Positions 1 through 6,849 of a stretch of 23,553 bases of DNA are shown here, piece by piece. Source of the stretch: JAKAGE01 sp964416665. GTDB lineage: Bacteria > Patescibacteriota > Minisyncoccia > UBA6257 > 2-01-FULL-56-20. A program made the translations under genes and the position numbers. The DNA is taken from the NCBI GenBank assembly GCA_964416665.1, contig CAYQFA010000010.1, forward strand, positions 1-23,553, written 5' to 3'. The notes beneath the pieces are model-generated. The model was not told the DNA's origin, made no database searches, and saw nothing but the letters and a program-made list of their open reading frames with translations. How positions within the stretch are numbered: the first letter of the stretch is position 1; every line of letters starts with the position of its first letter.

Positions 1-4
1 TCTG

Positions 5-75
5 AGCGGGTAACGGGAGTCGAACCCGTGACTTCACCTTGGAAGGGTGATGTAATACCGTTATACCATACCCGC
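5..75 (-). tRNA. tRNA-Gly, anticodon UCC
   Basis: A complete cloverleaf reads on the minus strand. The acceptor arms are GCGGGTA and TACCCGC, the anticodon stem is TCACC/GGTGA with loop CTTCCAA (anticodon TCC), and the T-loop is TTCGACT. The discriminator is U, as usual for bacterial tRNA-Gly. The 3' CCA is not encoded: the next bases on the minus strand are CAG, so CCA must be added by a nucleotidyltransferase. It decodes GGA and, by wobble, GGG. Confidence 0.95.
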
Positions 76-101
76 GTCGTGCACCAATAAGCTCGTGTTC
101 C

Positions 102-130
102 ATTGTATATTCTAGTAGGGGAATTCTCAA
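102..130 (-). promoter_or_regulatory. sigma70-like promoter of tRNA-Gly
   Basis: On the minus strand a -35 box TTGAGA (130-125) and a -10 box TACAAT (107-102) are separated by exactly 17 nt. Transcription would begin near position 95, giving a 5' leader of about 20 nt to be removed by RNase P. Confidence 0.55.
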
Positions 131-227
131 TAGCGGTAGTGCCTCAGCGACGGTTTGATGACCGTGCGGAGCGGTTAGATCACTTGCCTTTTCGCCCTTA
201 TTTTGTTAAAACTAGGGTATTCAATTC

Positions 228-824
228 ATGCCTAAATTCTCACGTCGTACCAAGGCCATCGCGGCCTTTCTTATCGTAATAGCGGTCGGTTATGGCATCG
301 CTCTCTACTTGGAGAGCCGTAATAGCGTTCCTCCCGATTTTACGGCGGCCCGGCTTCAGAGCGCCATTATCGCCCAAGATATCGTGAATAACTCGAACCA
401 GTCAACGGCGACCCTCCAAAAGATAAACCAGGACGATCAACAGGGGAATTACACCGACGCTTTGACGCTAACGAACGGTCTTGTGACCCAGAGTCAGGAT
501 CTGCGCAACCAAGCAGTCGATCTTTCGAATCAAGTTGAGAACATGACAAAGGCACTTTCCGGAGTCAATGATTTTAACGCGCAACAAGCAGCGCTTGAAG
601 CGATATCGAGCCGCCTCGCGGTCATCAACCAACTTGTCAATTATAGCGGCGACCTCACCAAACTTCTTAATATATTGCAGGCAAAGTTCACGGGTACGAC
701 AGGAACGGACGGTCAGGTGCAGGCGCAGGTGAGCCAGATCAACACCGACGTGAATGCGATCAACAATTTCAACGCGCAGGCCGGGCAGGCGATGGATAAA
801 TTTGATAAGATAGAAAAGAGTTAA
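228..824 (+). CDS. Small membrane-anchored coiled-coil protein, function unknown
   Basis: The product has 198 residues. A basic N-terminus (PKFSRRTK) is followed by one hydrophobic segment at about residues 9-28 with no obvious signal-peptidase site, so it is probably an N-in signal anchor. The rest is rich in Gln, Asn, Asp, Ala and Leu with long predicted helices, such as repeated VSQIN/VNAINNFNAQ-type heptads near residues 165-195, consistent with an extracytoplasmic coiled coil. There is no Cys and no catalytic motif that I recognise. The ATG lacks a Shine-Dalgarno sequence, like most genes in the right part of the window. It stands alone between two tRNA genes. It could be a cell-envelope spacer or adhesin accessory protein, but no specific function can be assigned. 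Confidence 0.75.
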   Translation: MPKFSRRTKAIAAFLIVIAVGYGIALYLESRNSVPPDFTAARLQSAIIAQDIVNNSNQSTATLQKINQDDQQGNYTDALTLTNGLVTQSQDLRNQAVDLSNQVENMTKALSGVNDFNAQQAALEAISSRLAVINQLVNYSGDLTKLLNILQAKFTGTTGTDGQVQAQVSQINTDVNAINNFNAQAGQAMDKFDKIEKS

Positions 825-842
825 GCTAGCCGTTTTTCTGCG

Positions 843-872
843 TTGCAGCTTGGCGTGGTGTATCAGTATAAC
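843..872 (+). promoter_or_regulatory. promoter of tRNA-Ile with almost no leader
   Basis: TTGCAG (843-848) and TATAAC (867-872) are separated by 18 nt. The -10 box ends only 4 nt before the tRNA 5' end at 877, so the expected start point falls at or within a base or two of mature nucleotide 1. Confidence 0.45.
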
Positions 873-876
873 GTGA

Positions 877-951
877 GCGCCTGTAGCTCAGCGGTAGAGC
901 CGCCGTCTTATACACGGCTGGTCGTAGGTTCGAATCCTACCGGGCGCACCA
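877..951 (+). tRNA. tRNA with anticodon UAU (Ile, AUA codon), CCA encoded
   Basis: A full cloverleaf is visible. The acceptor arms GCGCCTG and CGGGCGC include one T-G pair. The D-arm is GCTC/GAGC, the anticodon stem GCCGT/ACGGC has loop CTTATAC, the variable loop is TGGTC, the T-arm is GTAGG/CCTAC with TTCGAAT, the discriminator is A948 and CCA is encoded at 949-951. Positions 34-36 of the loop are TAT, which reads AUA (Ile) directly. Most bacteria instead read AUA with a CAU-anticodon tRNA modified to lysidine by TilS. The serine-recombinase remnant begins immediately downstream on the opposite strand. Confidence 0.92.
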
Positions 952-1381
952 CATTTGTATATACGGGCAGCGGTGAGTGAAGAAATGAGAGAAGACGGCC
1001 CTTCTGAGCGGTTCCAACTCGTCCGAAGACATAACCCGCCGGAAGCGTGATGTGTTGGAACCGCCGCTTGAAACAAGTCGGAACTCGTTCCCATGCGTTT
1101 GCCAGATGCATGAGCGGCATAGAGATCGTATTGAGATCGTTGAGGACAGATTCCGGCTTTGTCTCGTTTTCTGGAGTTCCGCCTTCGAGTTCTGCCAGCC
1201 TTCCTTCAAGGAGAATTCGTTGTGCGCGGAACTCATCGTCGGTGATGAGTTCTTCTATCTTCATGCGGATCAACTGTTGTAGTTGCTCCCTTACCCGCCT
1301 CGCTTCCACCGCACGCTTTTCCATTAACGCCTGTTTTCCTCCCGCCCACGATTCGCCAATGCTGCGAATGAATTCGCTGAG
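908..1381 (-). pseudogene. C-terminal remnant of a large serine recombinase
   Basis: On the minus strand, from about position 1381 downward, the frame encodes a Lys/Arg/Glu-rich helix (around RRVREQLQQLIRMKIEELI), then ITDDEFRAQRILLEGRLAEL, then WERVPTCFKRRF...LPAGYVFGRVGTAQKG. This layout (coiled coil, then a short beta segment ending IGTA-like) is the end of the recombinase/zinc-ribbon C-terminal region of resolvase/invertase-type integrases. The catalytic N-terminal Ser domain and most of the DNA-binding region are missing: above 1381 the frame is only the antisense of the Dam fragment. The last residues (PVGFEPTTSRV) are read from the antisense of tRNA-Ile, with the stop inside the tRNA at 910-908. 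It is a non-functional relic, probably of the enzyme that integrated an element beside the tRNA. Confidence 0.7.
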
Positions 1382-1816
1382 ATGCGCGAACGAGTGGCTG
1401 GGGGGCTTGTCCGCCACCGCAACTATGCCGTGCGCGTGGACGCGCCGCCGGGATTCAACCCTGAACGCATTCCTTCGCTCATCGAAGAGACGCACCACCG
1501 CTTGGCGCGCGTCCAGATCGAATGTCTGCCCTACGAAGAAGTGCTCACCCGTTACGACCGGCCCACGAGTTTGTTCTATCTCGACCCGCCGTACTACGAT
1601 ATTAAGCTTTACCGCTACAACCTGGAGCCGGAGGAGTTCGCCGTGATGGCGAAGCGGCTCGGCAAGTTGCGCGCCAAGTTCATTCTTTCGCTGAACGATG
1701 TGCCCGAGGTCCGGGCGCTCTTCAGGGGGTTCACAACCCGCACCGTTGAACTCGCCTACACCGCGCAGAAGATCGCCGGACGCCGCTACCATGAACTGCT
1801 GATCTCGAACTTCTGA
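1382..1816 (+). pseudogene. C-terminal half of a Dam-type (D12) DNA adenine methyltransferase
   Basis: The 144-residue frame carries the D12-class N6-adenine methyltransferase motif IV, FYLDPPYY (DPPY at residues 68-71), preceded by RLARVQIECLPYEEVLTRYDR and followed by FILSLNDVPEVRALF, all typical of the second half of Dam-like enzymes. The family is usually about 260-280 residues and starts with an FxGxG SAM-binding motif I. That half is absent, so no S-adenosylmethionine pocket can form. The apparent ATG at 1382 is fortuitous; recognisable homology begins near residue 8. The break point coincides with that of the oppositely oriented recombinase relic. Orphan methylases of this kind are commonly carried by plasmids, phages and conjugative elements. 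Confidence 0.8.
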
Positions 1817-1949
1817 GACCCGTCCCAAAACCCCGTCAAGCATTTTGTTCCGCGTTGATTCCTCGTGCAACCTGTTGATTTCGATGCTCTTGCGCTTTAC
1901 TGCGCAGGAAGTTGTTACCGTTTTCGACACCCCGCCCCCAATACTCACC

Positions 1950-2684
1950 ATGATGATTCACACCCTCGAACAACTCGTGAGTTCGGTTTGGAACCGCCTG
2001 CAAGGGCGGCGACAGGCGCGGAAGGAAACCGGGTCTACCATCGCGCTCGGGTTCCATGTTGCGGATGAACAGCCGACGCGACATCGCGTGGGGTTGAGCC
2101 AAACCCGTCGCACCATGCATATTGCGGTCCTTGGAAAAACAGGGACCGGTAAGAGTTCGCTCCTCAAGAATCTCTGTCTGCAAGACATAGAAGCCGGACG
2201 AGGCTTCGTATACTTCGACCTCCACGGCGACGCAACGCCGTTTCTTCTGAGCGCCATCGCTGCCCGCGAGTGGAAGCAGCAAACGCATCTGAGCGACCGG
2301 CTGATCGTCATCTCGCCCGCAGACCGGGAAATGTCGGTGGGCCTCAACCCGCTCGAAGATGCGGAGCCGGATTTCGTCAAGATCGCGGAGTTTGCCGAGG
2401 TTCTGAAACAGCGGTGGGGCTTGGAGCATTTTGGCGCACGCACGGATGAACTACTGCGGAATGCCCTCTACACGCTCGCGGCGAACCGTCTGACACTTCT
2501 GGAACTCGCGCCGCTCCTCACGCATCAGGGATTTCGCGCCGCGTGCCTCAAGAATGTGCCGAACGCCGAGGTCCGGCAGTACTTCGAGTTCCGGTACGGG
2601 CAGGCGAGTGAACCAATGCGCGCCGTGATGCGCGAGCCGATCCTCAACAAGACGTCAGCCTTTATTGAGGCCATAAATAGCTAA
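1950..2684 (+). pseudogene. N-terminal half of a conjugation-type coupling ATPase (TraD/VirD4/HerA-like)
   Basis: The frame carries a P-loop GKTGTGKSS at residues 62-70 (counting from the ATG at 1950), then GFVYFDLHGD at about 85-94, RLIVISPADREMSVGLNPL and a helical region ending in MREPILNKTSAF. This is the order seen in the type IV secretion system DNA-binding/TraM-recognition ATPase family that pumps DNA through conjugation channels. Members are normally 550-700 residues; this one stops at 244, straight after NKTSAF, with an unrelated IEAINS tail. The Walker B region and the C-terminal part are lost. Upstream ATGs at 1845 and 1887 are in frame, but the N-terminal 35 residues look non-conserved, so 1950 or 1953 is preferred. 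No SD is visible. With the recombinase and Dam relics it suggests a decayed conjugative element. Confidence 0.75.
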
Positions 2685-2717
2685 TTATAAAGAAGATGAC
2701 ACGCTTTCCTAAAGGTT

Positions 2718-2803
2718 GGATTGGCGGGCCGCAGGTGTGCTGTCCCTGTGTTGATCCCGGCACACTTGACAGCCTCTTTCTTCGCCTGTCATTAGCCCAA
2801 TCC
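2718..2803. repeat. Imperfect inverted repeat (long hairpin) at a mosaic join
   Basis: Nested complementary segments are visible: GGATTGG (2718-2724) with CCAATCC (2797-2803), CAGGTG (2732-2737) with CGCCTG (2783-2788), GCTGTC (2739-2744) with GACAGC (2768-2773), and TGTG (2747-2750) with CACA (2761-2764). It sits in the 266-bp gap between the broken coupling ATPase and the dehydrogenase operon. It could be a terminator without a T-tract, a transposon-derived palindrome or a recombination site; the sequence does not decide. Confidence 0.45.
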
Positions 2804-2849
2804 GCTCGGGCCTGGAGACGGTACTTCATCCGCAGCTTCTTGCTACCGT

Positions 2850-2878
2850 TTGCCAGAACAGGCAGCTTGCGCTACAAT
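2850..2878 (+). promoter_or_regulatory. sigma70 promoter of the dehydrogenase operon
   Basis: TTGCCA (2850-2855) and TACAAT (2873-2878) are separated by 17 nt. The start site should be near 2885, giving a 5' UTR of about 65 nt that contains the SD at 2933-2939. This rules out the longer reading frame that begins upstream of the promoter. Confidence 0.6.
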
Positions 2879-2932
2879 CAATTCTTCCTTTTGACTTTAG
2901 TTCCGTTTCGTTACCTCCATATGGTCATGGGG

Positions 2933-2939
2933 AAAGGAG
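2933..2939 (+). promoter_or_regulatory. Strong Shine-Dalgarno AAAGGAG fixing the dehydrogenase start
   Basis: AAAGGAG lies 11 nt before the ATG at 2951. The 2951 frame is also open upstream to 2696, but that extension would begin before the promoter and shows no family similarity. Genes in the right part of the window have no comparable SD, which marks this operon as foreign. Confidence 0.65.
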
Positions 2940-2950
2940 TGATCAAATCA

Positions 2951-3895
2951 ATGTTCAACTTCAGAAGGAGAAAAACTGCATACATCTGCTTAAGCGACTT
3001 CAATCCTGCAGCGCGCGATCTGCTCGCAAGGTACTTCGACCTCACTGTGCGACCACCGGGCCCAAGACCGGATAGTGGCGAATTGATGCAGTTGGTGAAG
3101 GACTATGACCTTCTGGTAATCGGTCAGCGAGAAAAGATTACCAAAGAAGTGTACGATTGCGCCACGAAAGTCCGAATCATCGGTACCCTATCGATTGGGC
3201 TTGATCATATTCTCCCCGCTCTTCTCCTGGATAAAAACTTCATTGTAATCAATACACCTGAGGCAAATGTCGTCTCGGTCGCAGAGCACGCTCTAGGCCT
3301 AGCGTTTGCACTTTCAAAGGTTTTGCTGGACGGAAACCGTGCCTCGTTTTCACACGAAGGAAGAAGTGGTATGAAAGGCACTCCTCACGACCTGTCGGGT
3401 AAAGTCTTGGGCATAATTGGCGCTGGTAGAATTGGCACAAGGATGCTTAAATACGGAAGTTCTTTAGGCATGTCGGTGCTTTGTCATACACAACATCCCA
3501 AAGCGCACTCGGCTTTGTCGCGGATAGGGGTCACTTTCGTGAACTTGGAAACACTTCTCGTGTCAAGTGACATCGTGAGTGTGCATGTGCCTCTGGCCGA
3601 CGATACTCGTTACATGCTCAATGCTGAGACAATTCAGAAGATGAAAGAGGGGGCTATACTGATCAACACATCCCGCGCCGACATCCTTAACATCCGGGAT
3701 TTGAGTGAAGCACTAAGAGCGGGGCGGATCGGCGGCGCGGGTCTCGATGACGTAAATGATCAGGACATTGACCTGCTCTCGAACATGGCGAACGTGATCG
3801 TGACTCCGCATGTGGCAGGGGTGACTGTAGAGGCAATAAGCAGAATGGATACTGAGTTGGCCGAGAGGATTGTCAGCCATGTTCGTAATCATTGA
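2951..3895 (+). CDS. D-isomer-specific 2-hydroxyacid dehydrogenase family protein
   Basis: The product has 314 residues, a normal length for this NAD-dependent family, which interconverts 2-keto acids and D-2-hydroxy acids (for example D-3-phosphoglycerate dehydrogenase). Visible are a substrate-domain region (IGTLSIGLDHI), TPEANVVSVAEHALGLAF, the Rossmann motif GIIGAGRIG (GxGxxG at 157-162), the catalytic Arg242 in INTSRADIL and His287 in VTPHVAG. The catalytic Glu normally found in DVFxxEP is not present: the region reads GLDDVNDQDI, so activity or substrate may be altered. It is the first gene of an operon; its end overlaps the next start by 17 nt. It may serve a small-molecule pathway with the ATP-grasp gene downstream, but this is inference. 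Confidence 0.85.
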   Translation: MFNFRRRKTAYICLSDFNPAARDLLARYFDLTVRPPGPRPDSGELMQLVKDYDLLVIGQREKITKEVYDCATKVRIIGTLSIGLDHILPALLLDKNFIVINTPEANVVSVAEHALGLAFALSKVLLDGNRASFSHEGRSGMKGTPHDLSGKVLGIIGAGRIGTRMLKYGSSLGMSVLCHTQHPKAHSALSRIGVTFVNLETLLVSSDIVSVHVPLADDTRYMLNAETIQKMKEGAILINTSRADILNIRDLSEALRAGRIGGAGLDDVNDQDIDLLSNMANVIVTPHVAGVTVEAISRMDTELAERIVSHVRNH

Positions 3896-4811
3896 TCCAC
3901 CTCCAACCCAATTCTGGAACCTAAAATCAATTCTTGACGCACTGAACCTCACCAACGTCGCTTCTTGGGCGAGCATAGTATCACTTTTTTGGACCGCATA
4001 CTTAGCCTTAAAAGTAAGGACCATAACTGCTGAGCGTACCCGAGAACGGGAGGCGTTTGGAAAAGCACTTTCAATCAGTAACCTAGAAGCGGTCATGAAT
4101 GAGGTTGCGGAGGCTTTAGTGCCTTTGGAGACCGATGGCTCAATCGCAGCTGAAGCGCGCCGGGCAATTTCCGAAAGCAAGACCGAGCTCGTACGGTGCG
4201 CAGGAGAAGTGTCTGGTGTTCTACGTGCAGTGTCGGAGTACTTTGACCAGACTAATGCGCCGGCCACACTGACTCTGATCGATGATTATTTCTCCAGTGC
4301 ATTCATGGTGAGAGAATTGAAGCGCTCCAAGCATTTCTTTCGCGTCATTTGTGTGCGGACAATACGCGTGACTGAAGCAGAGTTTTTGACGGCGGCACAG
4401 GAACGGGTTTATCACGGATGCACCATCGAGATTATGGCGTTGAGTGACAGCGCTCCGAAGGATATTGTCGAACACGCAATACGTATGTTACCAATCCCAA
4501 GTCCAAGGACCCTCGAAGACTATGTTACCGACATGCAGCAAGGCAAACAGAGGATTCAGCGGTTTGCCGACCAACTAGCAAAGCATCGCGACAATTTCAG
4601 ATACTATGAGTTCCGAACATTGCCGAATATTCACATGGTTCAGGCGGACAACGATATCTATCTAGGATTCCAATACTTTGCACTATTAGAAGAGCATTCT
4701 CCTTTGAGAAAGCTAGCACTTCACCTCCCTGCTAGATCCCCAATAGGTGCGGCAATAGCAAAGCAATTCGACGACCTTAAGAAGCGTCAGGATACGGTAC
4801 AGCTAACATGA
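3879..4811 (+). CDS. Membrane-anchored protein of unknown function
   Basis: The product has 310 residues from the ATG at 3879, which follows a weak SD (GAGAGG) and overlaps the dehydrogenase end by 17 nt. One hydrophobic segment at about residues 26-45 is followed by a basic, helical stretch (RTITAERTREREAF). The large soluble part probably faces the cytoplasm. Its C-terminal half, with alternating beta-strand and helix elements (CTIEIMALSDSAP, then NFRYYEFRTLPNIHMVQADN at about 239-258, then YLGFQYF and RSPIGAAIAKQFDDLKK), weakly resembles inactive phospholipase D-like sensor domains that lack HKD motifs. I do not recognise the family. The stop overlaps the ATP-grasp start as ATGA, so the three genes are translationally coupled. 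Confidence 0.7.
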   Translation: MFVIIDPPPTQFWNLKSILDALNLTNVASWASIVSLFWTAYLALKVRTITAERTREREAFGKALSISNLEAVMNEVAEALVPLETDGSIAAEARRAISESKTELVRCAGEVSGVLRAVSEYFDQTNAPATLTLIDDYFSSAFMVRELKRSKHFFRVICVRTIRVTEAEFLTAAQERVYHGCTIEIMALSDSAPKDIVEHAIRMLPIPSPRTLEDYVTDMQQGKQRIQRFADQLAKHRDNFRYYEFRTLPNIHMVQADNDIYLGFQYFALLEEHSPLRKLALHLPARSPIGAAIAKQFDDLKKRQDTVQLT

Positions 4812-5644
4812 CAACGACCTACCTAGAGAGGCGCAACAAAGTTTTTATTGATAGCCAGGATGCAGATTTGTTTCCGAATGACCCAACGGCACATCTTTAC
4901 GAATTGCGATGTTTGCCCTTGGCGAGCGAAGGGGACGTCTGTATATTCTCCGAATTGCCTGATGCCGCCATCCTCCGATATTACAAAACAGTTCGCCCGA
5001 CTCTGCCACGTATCTACTCTCCGTCAGATAGGAGACAAGACTTAGCTAGTGCGATGTTGGCCGATACACTGCTTCTTGGTACGCTAAGAGAGATGATGCT
5101 GACCGAGAGATGGGAGATCGAACCCTATTCATGTTCCAATACAATGCTAGAATTGTCCAGACGTCTTGGGCTCGAAATCAATATGGACACGAAAGTCTGC
5201 CAACAATACTCTTCGAAAGTGGCTTTCAAGAAGTTGGCGCAGCATCTTTGTCTGCCCACTCCTTCATCAATCGTTGTTTCATTGCCGGAGGACGCGCACA
5301 TTGTTACCAACTTTGTTCTGCAGCATAACAAAACAATACTGAAGGCGGATGTATCGACAGGTGGAAGTGGCGTACGGCAAATGGAGAGGATGTCTGCGAA
5401 GGATACTCTACTGGACGTCCAATCGGTTCCGCGTGGCCGTTATCTGTGCGAAGAGTTTATTAAGGCACAGGCTGAGGGAAGCTTCCACCTGATCTACTGC
5501 GAAAGTGGATATCGCTCAAAGATTGCTGAGACCTTCTATGAAGGCTTTCACTACGCTGGATGTTCATTTCCTGCGAGCGCATTCATTTGTGAAAAGGTGA
5601 AGCCTCTTGTCGAACGAATACGCGTGTACTTTGATAGCCACTAG
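4808..5644 (+). pseudogene. ATP-grasp ligase, truncated at the C-terminus
   Basis: The frame has 278 residues. SSKVAFKKLAQHLCLPTP (about 135-152) matches the pre-ATP-grasp helix, ILKADVSTGGSGV (177-189) holds the ATP-binding Lys and the Gly-rich loop, and YLCEEFI (212-218) is the hinge. ATP-grasp enzymes ligate a carboxylate to an amine or thiol through an acyl phosphate. The segment that should follow, FDFxxxxxxxYxxEINPR with its metal-binding Glu and Asn, is missing: the frame stops at 278 and radical SAM sequence begins. The protein is therefore almost certainly inactive. The start ATG overlaps the preceding stop as ATGA. Together with the dehydrogenase it looks like a piece of a biosynthetic operon for a peptide-like small molecule. 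Confidence 0.7.
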
Positions 5645-6128
5645 CGAAGTTTGCAAAGCCTTAGCTGACGCAGGGTGCTTCATGGTGTCGTTCGGAGTTG
5701 AGAGTGGTTCACAGACAGTCCTAAACAACATCGCGAAAGGCGCTCATGTTGATGATGTTTATAATGCGGTAAGCGCGGCAAAGAGGGCAGGACTTGCGCA
5801 CAGGTTAACGCTTTCTGTTGGCAATCCCGGGGAGTCCGGCAGGACCATAGGCGAGACAGTGGCACTGATTAAAAAGGTTAAGCCAAATCAGATCGGGCTG
5901 TTTCTAACTAAGCTGTATCCAGGAACAGTACTATACGAGCGTTCGATGAAACTCGGGCTAATTGACGATACTTGGTGGTTTGACCCGAGTAAAACCTCCG
6001 TTCCTTTCTATACGGCAGAAAACAGACTTGAGACTTTGCTCGGGTTTAGGGAGACCATTGAAAACGCTGTGTCAAAGCATACCGTTGATGATTTAGACCA
6101 CAATGTGTCAGACCGAGAACTGTCGTGA
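5607..6128 (+). pseudogene. C-terminal half of a radical SAM enzyme (B12-binding-type family)
   Basis: The 173-residue frame opens at a TTG inside the ATP-grasp tail. Recognisable sequence runs from about EVCKALADAGCFMVSFGVES through GSQTVLNNIAKG, VDDVYNAVSAAKRAGL, TLSVGNPGESGRTIGETVAL and LFLTKLYPGTVLYERSMKLG. This is the second half of the TIM barrel in radical SAM proteins of the kind that carry an N-terminal cobalamin-binding domain (full length about 450-550 residues). The CxxxCxxC iron-sulfur motif and everything before it are absent, so it cannot be active. Its 5' break point abuts the 3' break point of the ATP-grasp gene, and its 3' end overlaps the end of an oppositely oriented hydrolase fragment. 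Confidence 0.75.
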
Positions 6129-6612
6129 GCGAGATGATCGTCTTGCCATCTTTGTATTGACGTCGAAGAATGATTGCATCATCGGCAATAGCAACTGGCA
6201 TGTCCCATGTCTGGCCAGCGAGGATTCGGTTTCCGTCTGAATCTGCGATAAGTACGGAGGTGCAGCCATGGTCTGCAAACTGCGGACCCCGCGGTATCGG
6301 GTTGGCAGGAATTAGAATATCCAGTACATCGGAGTAGCCGATTGCGAACAACACATCCGCAAGGCCCACACCGCTTTCGTCCGATAGTCCTGCAAGCTCC
6401 TCAAATGCGGCACCTCCTTTCGTTCGCGCAGTTGGGAGTAGCGTTCGTGCTATCTCGACCAATTGGTCTCTTATTACTACGACACCGAAGGCCAATGCTT
6501 CCTCTATTGCAAGAACATACATACGATTGACATACCGTCGGATTCGGTCGGCGAAGTGTCCACCAAGTTGGCGTCCCATTTCCTCAGAGGTCCCTGAAAG
6601 GGTCAAGACTCT
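6046..6612 (-). pseudogene. Fragment of a C45-type hydrolase (penicillin acyltransferase-like)
   Basis: On the minus strand the frame reads LSGTSEEMGRQLGGHF, then a helical region, then FADHGCTSVLIADSDGNRIL and AGQTWDMPV. HGCTSV with AGQxWD is the signature of the acyl-CoA:6-aminopenicillanate acyltransferase/C45 Ntn-hydrolase family, in which the Cys (codon 6264-6262) becomes the N-terminal nucleophile after self-cleavage. The family is about 340-400 residues; only about 165 are recognisable. Homology fades near 6130-6100, where the frame runs into the antisense of the radical SAM fragment, so the C-terminal half is lost. The frame is open upstream to 6738, but above 6612 it is antisense to the regulator fragment. 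It is broken at both ends. Confidence 0.65.
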
Positions 6613-6849
6613 ATGATCGCACTCAGTTATCAGGCGATCTTCCGTGTGCCCGTGTCGGAACTCTTTCCGGGCGCTTACGAAGCGACAAGGCAGACAATCG
6701 AAGATCGTCTGGCAAAGATGAAAGACGATCTCCATCAATGCAGCGCCAAAGGTCGCAATGCCGCGATGATTGCCCGCAAACTCGAATGGATGTGGGAGCG
6801 AGGAAATCCGGGGCTATTCGATTCAAATCATGAACCCGACGCCGCATAA
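6613..6849 (+). pseudogene. XRE-family regulator remnant lacking its HTH
   Basis: The 78-residue frame begins IALSYQAIFRVPVSELFPGAYEA in two adjoining pieces and continues with a helical tail. This is what follows the helix-turn-helix in a class of XRE regulators that read LAYEAIFGVPVxELF. The DNA-binding N-terminal 60 or so residues are missing, and the break at 6612/6613 is also where the oppositely oriented C45 fragment begins. The ATG is fortuitous. The 3' end overlaps the start of the RuvC-like gene by 20 nt, suggesting the two were one transcription unit before disruption. Confidence 0.6.

Noticed and set aside
908..1951. A 347-codon minus-strand frame as one complete gene
   Set aside because: Only the part below about 1381 resembles a recombinase. 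The upper part is the antisense of the DPPY-containing Dam fragment, and the tail is tRNA antisense.
2696..2950. N-terminal extension of the dehydrogenase frame
   Set aside because: It begins upstream of a good promoter, contains a palindrome, has no family similarity, and a strong SD points to the ATG at 2951.
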